Assembly: GCA_900754805.1 (NCBI GenBank)
Contig: CAAEEE010000355.1
Location: 1 to 10,155 of the forward strand
DNA: 10,155 bases
Direction: 5' to 3'
From: Clostridia bacterium
Lineage (GTDB): Bacteria > Bacillota > Clostridia > Peptostreptococcales > Anaerovoracaceae
Each line of letters opens with the position of its first letter. The first letter of the stretch is position 1. Shown one piece after another: positions 1-5,002 of this stretch. The translations under genes were made by a program, and so were the position numbers. Under the pieces are notes generated by a model, which was given only the letters and a program-made list of their open reading frames with translations, had not been told where the DNA came from and made no database searches.

Positions 1-1214
1 AAGAAGCCGCAGAAGCGTTAAAGCCGGCTATCAAAAAAACATTTGAAAGAATTGACATGCAGAAGGCTAAGAGACAGGAGTATCTTGATACAATCGGAGA
101 AGGTCCGGAGCCATATATCTATGTAATCGTAGCAACCGGTAACATCTATGAAGACGTTATCCAGGCTCAGGCTGCTGCAAGACAGGGTGCAGACATCATC
201 GCGGTTATCAGAACAACTGCACAGTCCCTGCTCGACTATGTACCTTATGGCCCGACGACAGAAGGTTTCGGTGGTACATACGCAACGCAGGAAAACTTCA
301 GAATCATGAGAAAAGCTCTTGACGAAGTTGGTGAAGAAGTTGGCAGATACATCAGATTATGTAACTACTCATCCGGTATGTGCATGCCTGAAATCGCTGC
401 AATGGGAGCTCTCGAAAGACTTGACGTTATGCTTAACGATGCAATCTACGGAATCCTGTTCAGAGACATCAACATGCAGAGAACACTGGTTGACCAGTTC
501 ATGTCCAGAGTAATCATCGGATACTGCGGAATTATCTTTAACTCCGGCGAAGACAACTACCTTACAACGGATGACGCAATCGAAGCAGCTCACACAGTAA
601 CCGCTTCCCAGTTCATCAACGAACAGTTCGCTGTACTTGCTAACATTCCGGAAAATCAGATGGGACTTGGTCACGCTTTTGAAATGGATCCGAACACAGA
701 AGACGGATTCCTTCTCGAATTATCACAGGCACAGATGGCAAGAGAAATCTTCCCGAACGCAAGATTAAAATACATGCCGCCTACAAAGTTCATGACAGGC
801 AACATCTTTAAAGGACACCTTCAGGATGCACTGTTTAACCTTGTAACCGTTTGGACACACCAGTCACTTCTTTTGACCGGTATGCTGACAGAAGCAATTC
901 ACACACCATTAATGCAGGATAGATACCTCGCGATTGAAAACGCGAAGTACATCTTCAATAACTGCAGACACATCGGTGACGAAGTTGAATTTAAAGAAGG
1001 AGGAATCATCCAGAGCCGTGCACAGGAAGTTTTGAAGAAAGCAGATGACTTGCTTGCTCAGGTTGAACAGGAAGGCCTCTTCTCCACCATCGAAAAGGGT
1101 ATTTTCGGCGGTGTAAAGCGTCCGTTTGACGGTGGACACGGTCTTGAAGGCGTTTGCACAAAGGGTGAAAACTACTTCAATCCATTCATCGAGTTATTTA
1201 TGGATCATGAATAG
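1..1214 (+). CDS. kamD: Lysine 5,6-aminomutase alpha subunit KamD (5' end missing)
   Basis: This is the large subunit of the adenosylcobalamin- and PLP-dependent aminomutase that moves the terminal amino group of D-lysine (or L-beta-lysine) from C6 to C5 in anaerobic lysine fermentation. The frame is open from base 3, so the ATG at 57 is internal and the true start lies upstream of the window. About 403 residues are visible; the family is roughly 516 long, so about 110 N-terminal residues are missing. The visible part fits the TIM-barrel (PLP/aminomutase) domain, with family-typical stretches such as IAVIRTTAQSLLDYVPYGP, GFGGTYATQENFRIMRKAL and GMCMPEIAAMGALERLDVM. The large ornithine aminomutase subunit OraE is a longer single chain that carries the cobalamin domain itself; here that domain is in the next gene, which favours KamD. 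It ends in TAG, and the kamE ribosome binding site begins on that stop codon, so the two are translated from one transcript. Confidence 0.95.
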   Translation, partial: EAAEALKPAIKKTFERIDMQKAKRQEYLDTIGEGPEPYIYVIVATGNIYEDVIQAQAAARQGADIIAVIRTTAQSLLDYVPYGPTTEGFGGTYATQENFRIMRKALDEVGEEVGRYIRLCNYSSGMCMPEIAAMGALERLDVMLNDAIYGILFRDINMQRTLVDQFMSRVIIGYCGIIFNSGEDNYLTTDDAIEAAHTVTASQFINEQFAVLANIPENQMGLGHAFEMDPNTEDGFLLELSQAQMAREIFPNARLKYMPPTKFMTGNIFKGHLQDALFNLVTVWTHQSLLLTGMLTEAIHTPLMQDRYLAIENAKYIFNNCRHIGDEVEFKEGGIIQSRAQEVLKKADDLLAQVEQEGLFSTIEKGIFGGVKRPFDGGHGLEGVCTKGENYFNPFIELFMDHE

Positions 1215-1228
1215 GGAGGTGCGAAACA

Positions 1229-2029
1229 ATGTCAGAAAATAAAGTAACAACAGCAACCACTCAGGTTGATTTAACATGCGTTAAGCCGTACGGCGACGCT
1301 TTAAACGACGGTAAAGTTCAGTTAGCATTCACGCTTCCGGTTCCTTATGGTGAAGAAGCAGAAGAATGCGCGAAGCAGTATGCAAGAAAGCTTGGCTTAG
1401 AAGAACCAAACGTTTGCTACTACTGTGAACTTACGAAAGGCTATACTTTCTTCAATATATACGGAGCAGCTCAGGCAACCATCGACTACACAGCAATCAA
1501 GGTTCCAAAGGTAGAAGGTACTGTTATGGATCGTGTTGAATGCGGTGAATGGATTGGCGAACACATCGGCAGAGACATCGTTGTAGTTGGAGCTTCCATC
1601 GAATCCGATGCTCATACCGTAGGTATCGACGCAATCATCCAGATGAAGGGCTTCCACGGTCACTTCGGCCTTGAAAGATTCAAGAACGTAGTGCCTTACA
1701 ACATGGGTTCCCAGGTTCCTTGCGAAGCGTTAATTGCAAAGGCGAAGGAAGTAAACGCAGACGCTATTCTGGTATCCCAGACTGTAACGCAGAAGGATAT
1801 CCATATCAAGCAGCTTACTAAGATGGAAGAGCTAATGGAAGCAGAAGGTCTTCGTGACAAGGTTATCCTTACTTGCGGTGGTCCGAGAATTTCCCACGAG
1901 CTTGCTCAGGAATTAGGTTATGACGCAGGTTTCGGACCGGGGAAATATGCAGAACACGTAATGTCCTACATCATGCAGGAAGTTGAGAAGCGTGGATGGC
2001 AGGATAAGCCAAACATCGCAGACAGATAA
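1229..2029 (+). CDS. kamE: Lysine 5,6-aminomutase beta subunit KamE (cobalamin-binding)
   Basis: This is the small subunit of lysine 5,6-aminomutase; it binds adenosylcobalamin and carries the lysine that forms the Schiff base with PLP. At 266 residues it matches the family (about 262). An N-terminal dimerisation-type domain (about 1-105) is followed by a Rossmann-like B12 domain. The base-off/His-on signature DxHxxG is present as D127-A-H129-T-V-G132, so H129 should be the lower cobalt ligand. K140 lies 11 residues after it, the same spacing as His133 and Lys144 in the structurally characterised Clostridium sticklandii enzyme, so it should be the PLP lysine. Later B12-fold segments are SQTVTQKD (183-190), LTCGGPR (214-220) and GYDAGFGPG (230-238). 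GGGAGGTG sits about 8 nt before the ATG and overlaps the kamD stop, so the start is secure. No key residue is missing. The enzyme's need for cobalamin links this operon to the cobalamin riboswitch 2.3 kb downstream. Confidence 0.96.
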   Translation: MSENKVTTATTQVDLTCVKPYGDALNDGKVQLAFTLPVPYGEEAEECAKQYARKLGLEEPNVCYYCELTKGYTFFNIYGAAQATIDYTAIKVPKVEGTVMDRVECGEWIGEHIGRDIVVVGASIESDAHTVGIDAIIQMKGFHGHFGLERFKNVVPYNMGSQVPCEALIAKAKEVNADAILVSQTVTQKDIHIKQLTKMEELMEAEGLRDKVILTCGGPRISHELAQELGYDAGFGPGKYAEHVMSYIMQEVEKRGWQDKPNIADR

Positions 2030-2045
2030 GATAAGATTTTCATTT

Positions 2046-2069
2046 TGCCCGGCTGAAATATGCCGGGTA
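2046..2069 (+). terminator. Stem-loop after kamE, weak or partial terminator
   Basis: CCCGGC (2048-2053) pairs perfectly with GCCGGG (2062-2067) around an 8-nt loop. The stem can be extended by a G-T and a T-A pair. No run of T follows (the next bases are TGTGAG), so this is probably not an efficient intrinsic terminator. It may protect the kamDE mRNA end or attenuate read-through into the CoA-transferase genes. Confidence 0.4.
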
Positions 2070-2082
2070 TGTGAGTTTAATC

Positions 2083-2138
2083 TATACATCCCAACTTGAC
2101 AAAGTTATAACAAAAGTGTAAGGTATAAGAGATGTATA
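2083..2138. promoter_or_regulatory. Possible atoDA promoter bracketed by an inverted repeat
   Basis: The kamE-atoD gap contains a perfect -35 hexamer, TTGACA (2096-2101). The -10 match is poor: TAAGGT lies at 17-bp spacing, and the better TATAAG (2124-2129) is 22 bp away. A perfect 8-bp inverted repeat, TATACATC (2083-2090) and GATGTATA (2131-2138), flanks this stretch. It could be an operator or an RNA stem. The evidence for a real promoter is modest. Confidence 0.3.
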
Positions 2139-2166
2139 TTGTAATATTTAACAGGAAGGTGAAAAC

Positions 2167-2892
2167 ATGATTAACAAAATTAAAACTGCTCAGGAAGCAG
2201 TAGCCGGCGTACAAGACGGTATGACCATCATGGTAGGTGGATTCCTTGCGACAGGTTCCCCTGAAATCCTGATGGACGCTTTAGTAGAAAAAGGCGTTAA
2301 GCATCTGACGGTTATCGGTAACGACGGTGGTCTTGACGCAGGTCAGCCTGCAGGCGAATTCGCGGCAAAGACCGCAAGAGGTATCGGTAAATTACTTGAA
2401 CACCACATGGTAGATCACATTATCGCATCTCACCTCGGCGTAAACCCGAAGCTGAATGAACAGTTCGCAGAAGGAACTTTAAAATACACACTAGTTCCTC
2501 AAGGAACATTAGCTGAAAAGATCAGAGCTGCTGCTTACGGTCTTGGCGGCGTACTTACTCCTACCGGTGTTGGTACACCGATGGAAACAGAAGTTGATGA
2601 ACTCGGAAGAGAAAAGAAAGTCGTAGAAATAGGCGGTAAGAAGTACTTATTCGAATTACCGTTGTATGCTGACTATTCCTTCATCAGACCATCTGTTGCT
2701 GACAAATTCGGTAACTACTACTGCTCCAAAGCAACGAAGAACTTCAACTATGTAATGGCTGGCGCTTCCAAGCACACAATCATTGCTCCTGAAAAGTTAG
2801 TTGAAGTAGGCGAAATCGATCCTGACTACTTCGCAGTTGCAGGCGTGCTCGTAGATACTATTGTGGAAGGAGAAAAGAAATGGCAGATTTAA
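2167..2892 (+). CDS. atoD: Acetoacetate/butyryl-type CoA-transferase, alpha subunit
   Basis: This is subunit A of a heterodimeric family I CoA-transferase (AtoD/CtfA type). In lysine fermentation such an enzyme moves CoA between butyryl-CoA and acetoacetate (or acetate), releasing butyrate; the exact substrate cannot be read from sequence. The 241-residue protein carries a full copy of CoA-transferase signature 1 at residues 17-32 (DGMTIMVGGFLATGSP). Further family features are a GTLAEKIRAAAYGLGG stretch, a KYLFELPLYADYSFIRP-type strand and the C-terminal VEVGEIDPDYFAVAG segment. It is slightly longer than E. coli AtoD (about 220). The start is supported by AGGAAGGTG 7 nt upstream of the ATG. 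Its last 13 bases overlap the next gene, as is usual for the two subunits of one enzyme. It follows kamDE on the same strand. Confidence 0.9.
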   Translation: MINKIKTAQEAVAGVQDGMTIMVGGFLATGSPEILMDALVEKGVKHLTVIGNDGGLDAGQPAGEFAAKTARGIGKLLEHHMVDHIIASHLGVNPKLNEQFAEGTLKYTLVPQGTLAEKIRAAAYGLGGVLTPTGVGTPMETEVDELGREKKVVEIGGKKYLFELPLYADYSFIRPSVADKFGNYYCSKATKNFNYVMAGASKHTIIAPEKLVEVGEIDPDYFAVAGVLVDTIVEGEKKWQI

Positions 2893-3536
2893 AAGTAAGA
2901 ATCGCGAAAAGATGCGCGAAAGAATTTGAAGACGGCGATTTCGCTAATTTAGGGATCGGTCTTCCGACTATGGTTGCTGACTACATTCCGGATGGCGTAA
3001 CAGTTACATTCCACTCTGAAAACGGATTCGCAGGAATCGACGCAGTTGCAGATGCTTCCACTCTTGACGTTGATATCATCAACTCCGGCGGCGTATACGT
3101 AACAGCCGTTCCAAGAGTAAAATACTTCGATACAGCAGAGTCCTTCGGTCTCGTAAGAGGCGGACACGTTAAGGCTACCGTTCTCGGTGCTATGGAAGTT
3201 GCTGAAAACGGAGACCTTGCTAACTGGATCGTACCCGGCAAGAAGGTTGCAGGTATGGGCGGTGCTATGGACCTCTGCGCAGGATGCCCTCAGGTTATCA
3301 TCACAATGCTCCACACTCAGAAAGGCAACCACAAGATCTTAAAGAAATGCACACTTCCGCTCACAGCAGAAAGATGCGTAACTAAGATTATCACGGAAAT
3401 GGCTGTTATGGAAGTCAGAGAAGACGGTATCTGGGTAACAGAACTTCACCCTGACTACACTTGGGAAGAATTACAGGCTGCAACAGGCTGTGAGCTTCAC
3501 AAGGATCCGAACATGAAGGCTATGGAAGAAGAATAA
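2880..3536 (+). CDS. atoA: Acetoacetate/butyryl-type CoA-transferase, beta subunit
   Basis: This is subunit B of the same heterodimeric CoA-transferase. It supplies the catalytic glutamate that forms the acyl-glutamyl/CoA-thioester intermediate. The 218 residues match the family length. GIGLPT is at 25-30, and the active-site motif HSENG is at 45-49, making E47 the probable nucleophile. A GMGGAMDL segment near residue 125 is also typical. The ATG overlaps the atoD end by 13 nt, and an AAGGAG site (2867-2872) inside atoD lies 7 nt before it, indicating coupled translation. The stop codon sits at the very edge of the first intergenic repeat, whose shared sequence begins at its last base (3536). 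The repeat may therefore have inserted next to the gene end, although the C-terminus (NMKAMEEE) looks normal. Confidence 0.92.
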   Translation: MADLKVRIAKRCAKEFEDGDFANLGIGLPTMVADYIPDGVTVTFHSENGFAGIDAVADASTLDVDIINSGGVYVTAVPRVKYFDTAESFGLVRGGHVKATVLGAMEVAENGDLANWIVPGKKVAGMGGAMDLCAGCPQVIITMLHTQKGNHKILKKCTLPLTAERCVTKIITEMAVMEVREDGIWVTELHPDYTWEELQAATGCELHKDPNMKAMEEE

Positions 3537-3662
3537 ATGCTTGCTAAAATCGCCTGTGGCGTTGTTGGCTGCGATGTTCTGCGGTGCTCACGTACTAACA
3601 TGTACGCTCCGCTCCTCGACATCTTGCCGCCTAGCCACAGACGATTTTTTCTGCGCATTTAG
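3536..3662. repeat. Structured intergenic repeat, long copy A
   Basis: This roughly 127-bp element folds into one long imperfect hairpin. The outer stem is AAAATCGCCTGTGGC (3546-3560) with GCCACAGACGATTTT (3634-3648), one mismatch. Inside are GATGT/ACATC (3573-3577/3619-3623), GCGG/CCGC (3581-3584/3609-3612) and an apical CGTAC/GTACG (3591-3595/3602-3606). Its first 29 bases are identical to 3782-3810 and its last 21 bases (3642-3662) to 3822-3842. The outer stem ends in six T, so it may also terminate transcription after atoA. No protein-coding signal is seen. Confidence 0.85.
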
Positions 3663-3781
3663 GATTCATATGTCCACCGCGTTGTCAACTTCGATTTTCT
3701 CAGTGCTCACATACTTCAAGTATGCTCCGCGCCTCGAAATCTTGTTTCCTATCGGTGAACGAAAAATTCGGCGTTTCTAAG
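3663..3781. repeat. Structured intergenic repeat, diverged copy B
   Basis: B is a second copy with the same fold as A. GTGCTCAC.TAC is conserved (3703-3714), and 3720-3744 matches 3602-3626 at 22 of 25 positions. The stems are CACCG/CGGTG (3675-3679/3753-3757), GATTT/AAATC (3693-3697/3737-3741), GTGC/GCGC (3703-3706/3729-3732) and CATAC/GTATG (3710-3714/3720-3724). Two stem pairs differ from A on both sides (G-C versus A-T and G-C versus T-A), so pairing is kept while sequence changes. Confidence 0.8.
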
Positions 3782-3842
3782 AATGCTTGCTAAAATCGCC
3801 TGTGGCGTTGCTCGCTGCAGGCGATTTTTTCTGCGCATTTAG
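3782..3842. repeat. Short copy C of the structured repeat
   Basis: C keeps the first 29 bases and last 21 bases of copy A but lacks the central apical part. It looks like an internal deletion derivative, comparable to a minimal form of a non-autonomous element. The remaining sequence forms the terminator listed separately. Confidence 0.85.
3792..3830 (+). terminator. Strong intrinsic terminator within repeat C
   Basis: AAAATCGCCTG (3792-3802) pairs perfectly over 11 bp with CAGGCGATTTT (3818-3828) around a 15-nt loop and runs into six T (3825-3830). It is probably an end point for transcripts from the kam-ato operon. The A-run on the other side means it could also act in the opposite direction. 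Confidence 0.75.
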
Positions 3843-3844
3843 CA

Positions 3845-3903
3845 CGAATCTTCGATTTCCATGCCGCATACGCGGCGAGCGGCGTTGCCGCAAGGAAGAT
3901 TCG
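3845..3903. repeat. Three-way-junction palindromic element
   Basis: A perfect 9-bp outer stem, CGAATCTTC (3845-3853) with GAAGATTCG (3895-3903), encloses two GC hairpins. The first is GCCGC-ATAC-GCGGC (3863-3876) and the second GCGGC-GTT-GCCGC (3879-3891). The arms are mirror images, so the inner strands can also pair with each other's partners. Its start, CTTCGATTTCC, resembles part of copy B (CTTCGATTTTC), which suggests a distant relation to that family. A further 6-bp stem, ATTCTC/GAGAAT, follows at 3909-3932. Confidence 0.7.
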
Positions 3904-3945
3904 ATATCATTCTCTCGGCTTCGCTCGAGAATTATAAAGACGGCT

Positions 3946-3970
3946 AAGGCGGCTCTTGCGAGCCGCTTTT
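3946..3970 (+). terminator. Intrinsic terminator with 7-bp GC-rich core
   Basis: GCGGCTC (3949-3955), loop TTGC and GAGCCGC (3960-3966) form a perfect stem, extended by a G-T and two A-T pairs and followed by TTTT (3967-3970). It is a backup terminator for the upstream operon. Confidence 0.7.
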
Positions 3971-3978
3971 GAATTGGG

Positions 3979-4004
3979 TGGCGTTGTCCACTGCGATGTT
4001 CTGC
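3979..4004. repeat. Fragment D of the structured repeat
   Basis: GGCGTTGT-NNN-CTGCGATGTTCTGC (3980-4004) matches the left arm of copy A (3558-3582) at all but the three spacer positions; the first base of the match is the second G of TGTGG in A. The right arm is absent. Instead a separate hairpin, AATACCC/GGGTATT (4014-4020/4026-4032), follows. It looks like a truncated remnant. Confidence 0.6.
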
Positions 4005-4044
4005 CGCTGTTTGAATACCCTGTGGGGGTATTTGAATGTATATT

Positions 4045-4083
4045 TACACGAAAAACCTGCAAAAAAGCCCGATGATTCGTGTA
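4045..4083. repeat. Inverted repeat with TACACGAA arms, copy 1
   Basis: TACACGAA (4045-4052) and TTCGTGTA (4076-4083) are perfect inverted repeats separated by 23 bp. The same arms recur at 4246-4283. It may be a protein-binding palindrome or the termini of a tiny repeat. On the minus strand GCCCG/CGGGC with a T-run nearby (4067-4113 region) could act as a weak terminator. Confidence 0.6.
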
Positions 4084-4090
4084 TGAGCAA

Positions 4091-4112
4091 ATGTTTCACG
4101 GATGTTTCACGG
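4091..4112. repeat. Tandem duplication of an 11-bp unit
   Basis: ATGTTTCACGG occurs twice without a gap (4091-4101 and 4102-4112). It probably arose by replication slippage; no function is evident. Confidence 0.8.
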
Positions 4113-4245
4113 GCATTTTTGATGCTCAATAGCGGCAATGAAAAAATGTAAAAATATAGAAGGTTGAAATTTCAAGGTTTTGTGGGTGAGTGATTTTAGG
4201 CGCGCTTCCTAAGACGCGTTGAAGAACTCTCGAACGCATACGAAA

Positions 4246-4283
4246 TACACGAAAAATACCTAAAAATCGTAAAATTTCGTGTA
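4246..4283. repeat. Inverted repeat with TACACGAAA arms, copy 2
   Basis: TACACGAAA (4246-4254) and TTTCGTGTA (4275-4283) form a perfect 9-bp inverted repeat separated by 20 bp. Arms and spacing nearly equal those of copy 1, 201 bp upstream, and the left arm plus its flank (CACGAAAAA, CCT, AAAAA) is also similar. It lies about 60 bp upstream of the riboswitch promoter's -35. The rest of 4113-4340 is AT-rich and shows no gene. Confidence 0.65.
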
Positions 4284-4344
4284 ATTATACATTTTGCACC
4301 GATAGAAACTACCAAAACAACTAAAATTTTGCGAAAAAAATACC

Positions 4345-4373
4345 TTGCTTTTGTGAAGCTCGCATGATATTAT
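4345..4373 (+). promoter_or_regulatory. Extended -10 promoter for the riboswitch leader
   Basis: TTGCTT (4345-4350) and TATTAT (4368-4373) are separated by exactly 17 bp, with a TGA extension just before the -10 (TG at 4365-4366). A start near 4380 would place transcription initiation just ahead of the conserved riboswitch sequence. This is a good match to a vegetative sigma-A promoter. Confidence 0.7.
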
Positions 4374-4382
4374 GGTGATGGA

Positions 4383-4535
4383 GTCGGTTGAAACGGCTTG
4401 AACTGAATAGGACCTTGAGGGTAACTAACGGAAGTGGAGTGAGATTCTCCGGCTGTTTCTCAGCAACCGTAATGCGCCGGACAGGCGACAAGTCGGGAGA
4501 CGAGTTATCGCTTAGATGTATGAATTCTCTGAGAC
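4383..4535 (+). ncRNA. Cobalamin (B12) riboswitch
   Basis: This is a cis-acting leader RNA of the cobalamin class, which lowers expression of B12 uptake or synthesis genes when cobalamin is plentiful. The conserved core can be followed: AACGGAAGTGGAGTGAGATT (about 4427-4446), then CTCCGGCTG, a short hairpin (GCTG/CAGC) and GCAACCGTAATG, corresponding to the usual GGTGAAATTCC...GCNACNGTAA region. Next comes a CGCC/GGCG stem and the B12-box AAGTCGGGAGACGAG (4490-4504; family form AAGYCNGGAGACC). Small hairpins CTCTG/CAGAG (4527-4539) and AGTGA/TCACT (4538-4550) follow. The exact ends are uncertain without a covariance model. Two intrinsic terminators downstream make transcription termination the likely mode of control. 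The next gene is the giant secreted protein at 5003, which is therefore the probable target. Confidence 0.88.
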
Positions 4536-4625
4536 AGAGTGAGCATCACTTAAAAAGGTAAACATGGCATAAGGATATTCCTGTTAGAGCGGCAGGGACG
4601 TTCTCTGGTGGCACTTTTTAGATTG

Positions 4626-4659
4626 AAAGGCGGACTTCCGATTGAGGAAGGGCCTTTTT
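4626..4659 (+). terminator. First terminator of the riboswitch expression platform
   Basis: AAAGGC (4626-4631) pairs with GCCTTT (4652-4657), and CTTCC (4635-4639) with GGAAG (4646-4650), with a small internal loop, ending in five T. Just upstream, CAGGGA/TCTCTG (4593-4598/4602-4607) forms another hairpin shortly before a T-run (4615-4619). One of these may be the antiterminator partner. Confidence 0.65.
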
Positions 4660-4673
4660 ACAATGATAAACTC

Positions 4674-4701
4674 ACAGACTGTCGCAAGACGGTCTGTTTT
4701 T
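4674..4701 (+). terminator. Second, strong intrinsic terminator
   Basis: ACAGACTGTC (4674-4683), GCAA loop and GACGGTCTGT (4688-4697) form a 10-bp stem with one T-G wobble, running into T5 (4697-4701) and a T-rich tail. It stands 300 nt before the start codon of the giant gene, so transcription must read through it for that gene to be expressed from the riboswitch promoter. Confidence 0.85.
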
Positions 4702-4719
4702 CTTTTCATCCAAATTATA

Positions 4720-4979
4720 GGCAGCATCGCACGGGCGCGGTGCTGCCGGCGGCAAAGAGGCATGGGAGCATGCCAAGAAACCATGATAATAACCGAAAGG
4801 GTATTATAAAAAAAAGCCCGGCACCGTGAACCCGGAAAATTGGCGGTGCCGAGCGGCTAACAACAATATGCCGGCCGCAAACGAGCGGCAGTTTTGCTGT
4901 CTTGAAAAAAGTATAACCAACACAAAGACTCTTTTCAAGTATTATCGGCAAAAACGCATCAAAAACGGCAAGAAATGCG
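4720..4979 (+). other. Hairpin-dense untranslated leader
   Basis: Between the last terminator and the ribosome binding site I see no gene but many stems: GGCAGCATCGC/GCGGTGCTGCC (4720-4730/4737-4747, one wobble); GGCATG/CATGCC (4759-4764/4769-4774); ATAATA..CC-GAAA-GG..TATTAT (4786-4807); CGGCACCG/CGGTGCCG (4819-4826/4844-4851), with an outer AGCC/GGCT; GCCGC/GCGGC (4874-4878/4885-4889); CTTGAAAA/TTTTCAAG (4901-4908/4932-4939); and CGCAT/ATGCG (4955-4959/4975-4979). Short frames on either strand here lack ribosome binding sites. It may be a second regulatory RNA, an mRNA-stabilising leader or accumulated palindromic repeats. Confidence 0.55.
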
Positions 4980-4988
4980 ATAAAATTG

Positions 4989-4995
4989 AAAGGAG
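4989..4995 (+). promoter_or_regulatory. Ribosome binding site selecting a TTG start
   Basis: AAAGGAG ends 7 nt before the TTG at 5003. This fixes the unusual start codon of the giant gene. The first in-frame ATG (5051) would fall inside the signal peptide's hydrophobic core and has no such site. Confidence 0.85.
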
Positions 4996-5002
4996 AAAAA
5001 AA

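Noticed and set aside
1..1214. Ornithine 4,5-aminomutase large subunit as an alternative for the first gene
   Set aside because: In that enzyme the cobalamin domain is fused in the same chain; here it is encoded by a separate gene with KamE length and residues.
2030..2166. Sigma-54 promoter, as seen for some clostridial amino-acid operons
   Set aside because: No TGGCAC-N5-TTGC-type -24/-12 element could be found in the gap.
3541..3972. Two short plus-strand frames, at 3541-3780 and 3787-3972, both beginning MLKSPVALLAA
   Set aside because: The shared beginning comes from translating the repeated DNA of copies A and C. There is no ribosome binding site and the stems of the repeats explain the sequence.
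3944..4151. Opposing short frames at 3969-4151 (+) and 3944-4138 (-)
   Set aside because: They cross the terminator, repeat fragment D and palindromes, with no ribosome binding site and no recognisable protein features.
3536..4283. CRISPR array
   Set aside because: The repeats differ in length, have no regular 30-40 bp spacers, and are internally palindromic over long distances; no cas genes are present.
3536..4340. Insertion sequence with transposase
   Set aside because: Palindromic repeats are present but no frame long enough for a transposase, and no clear terminal inverted repeats around a gene.
4584..4951. Overlapping short frames on both strands in the riboswitch leader
   Set aside because: They run through intrinsic terminators and hairpins and lack translation signals; the region is better explained as untranslated regulatory RNA.
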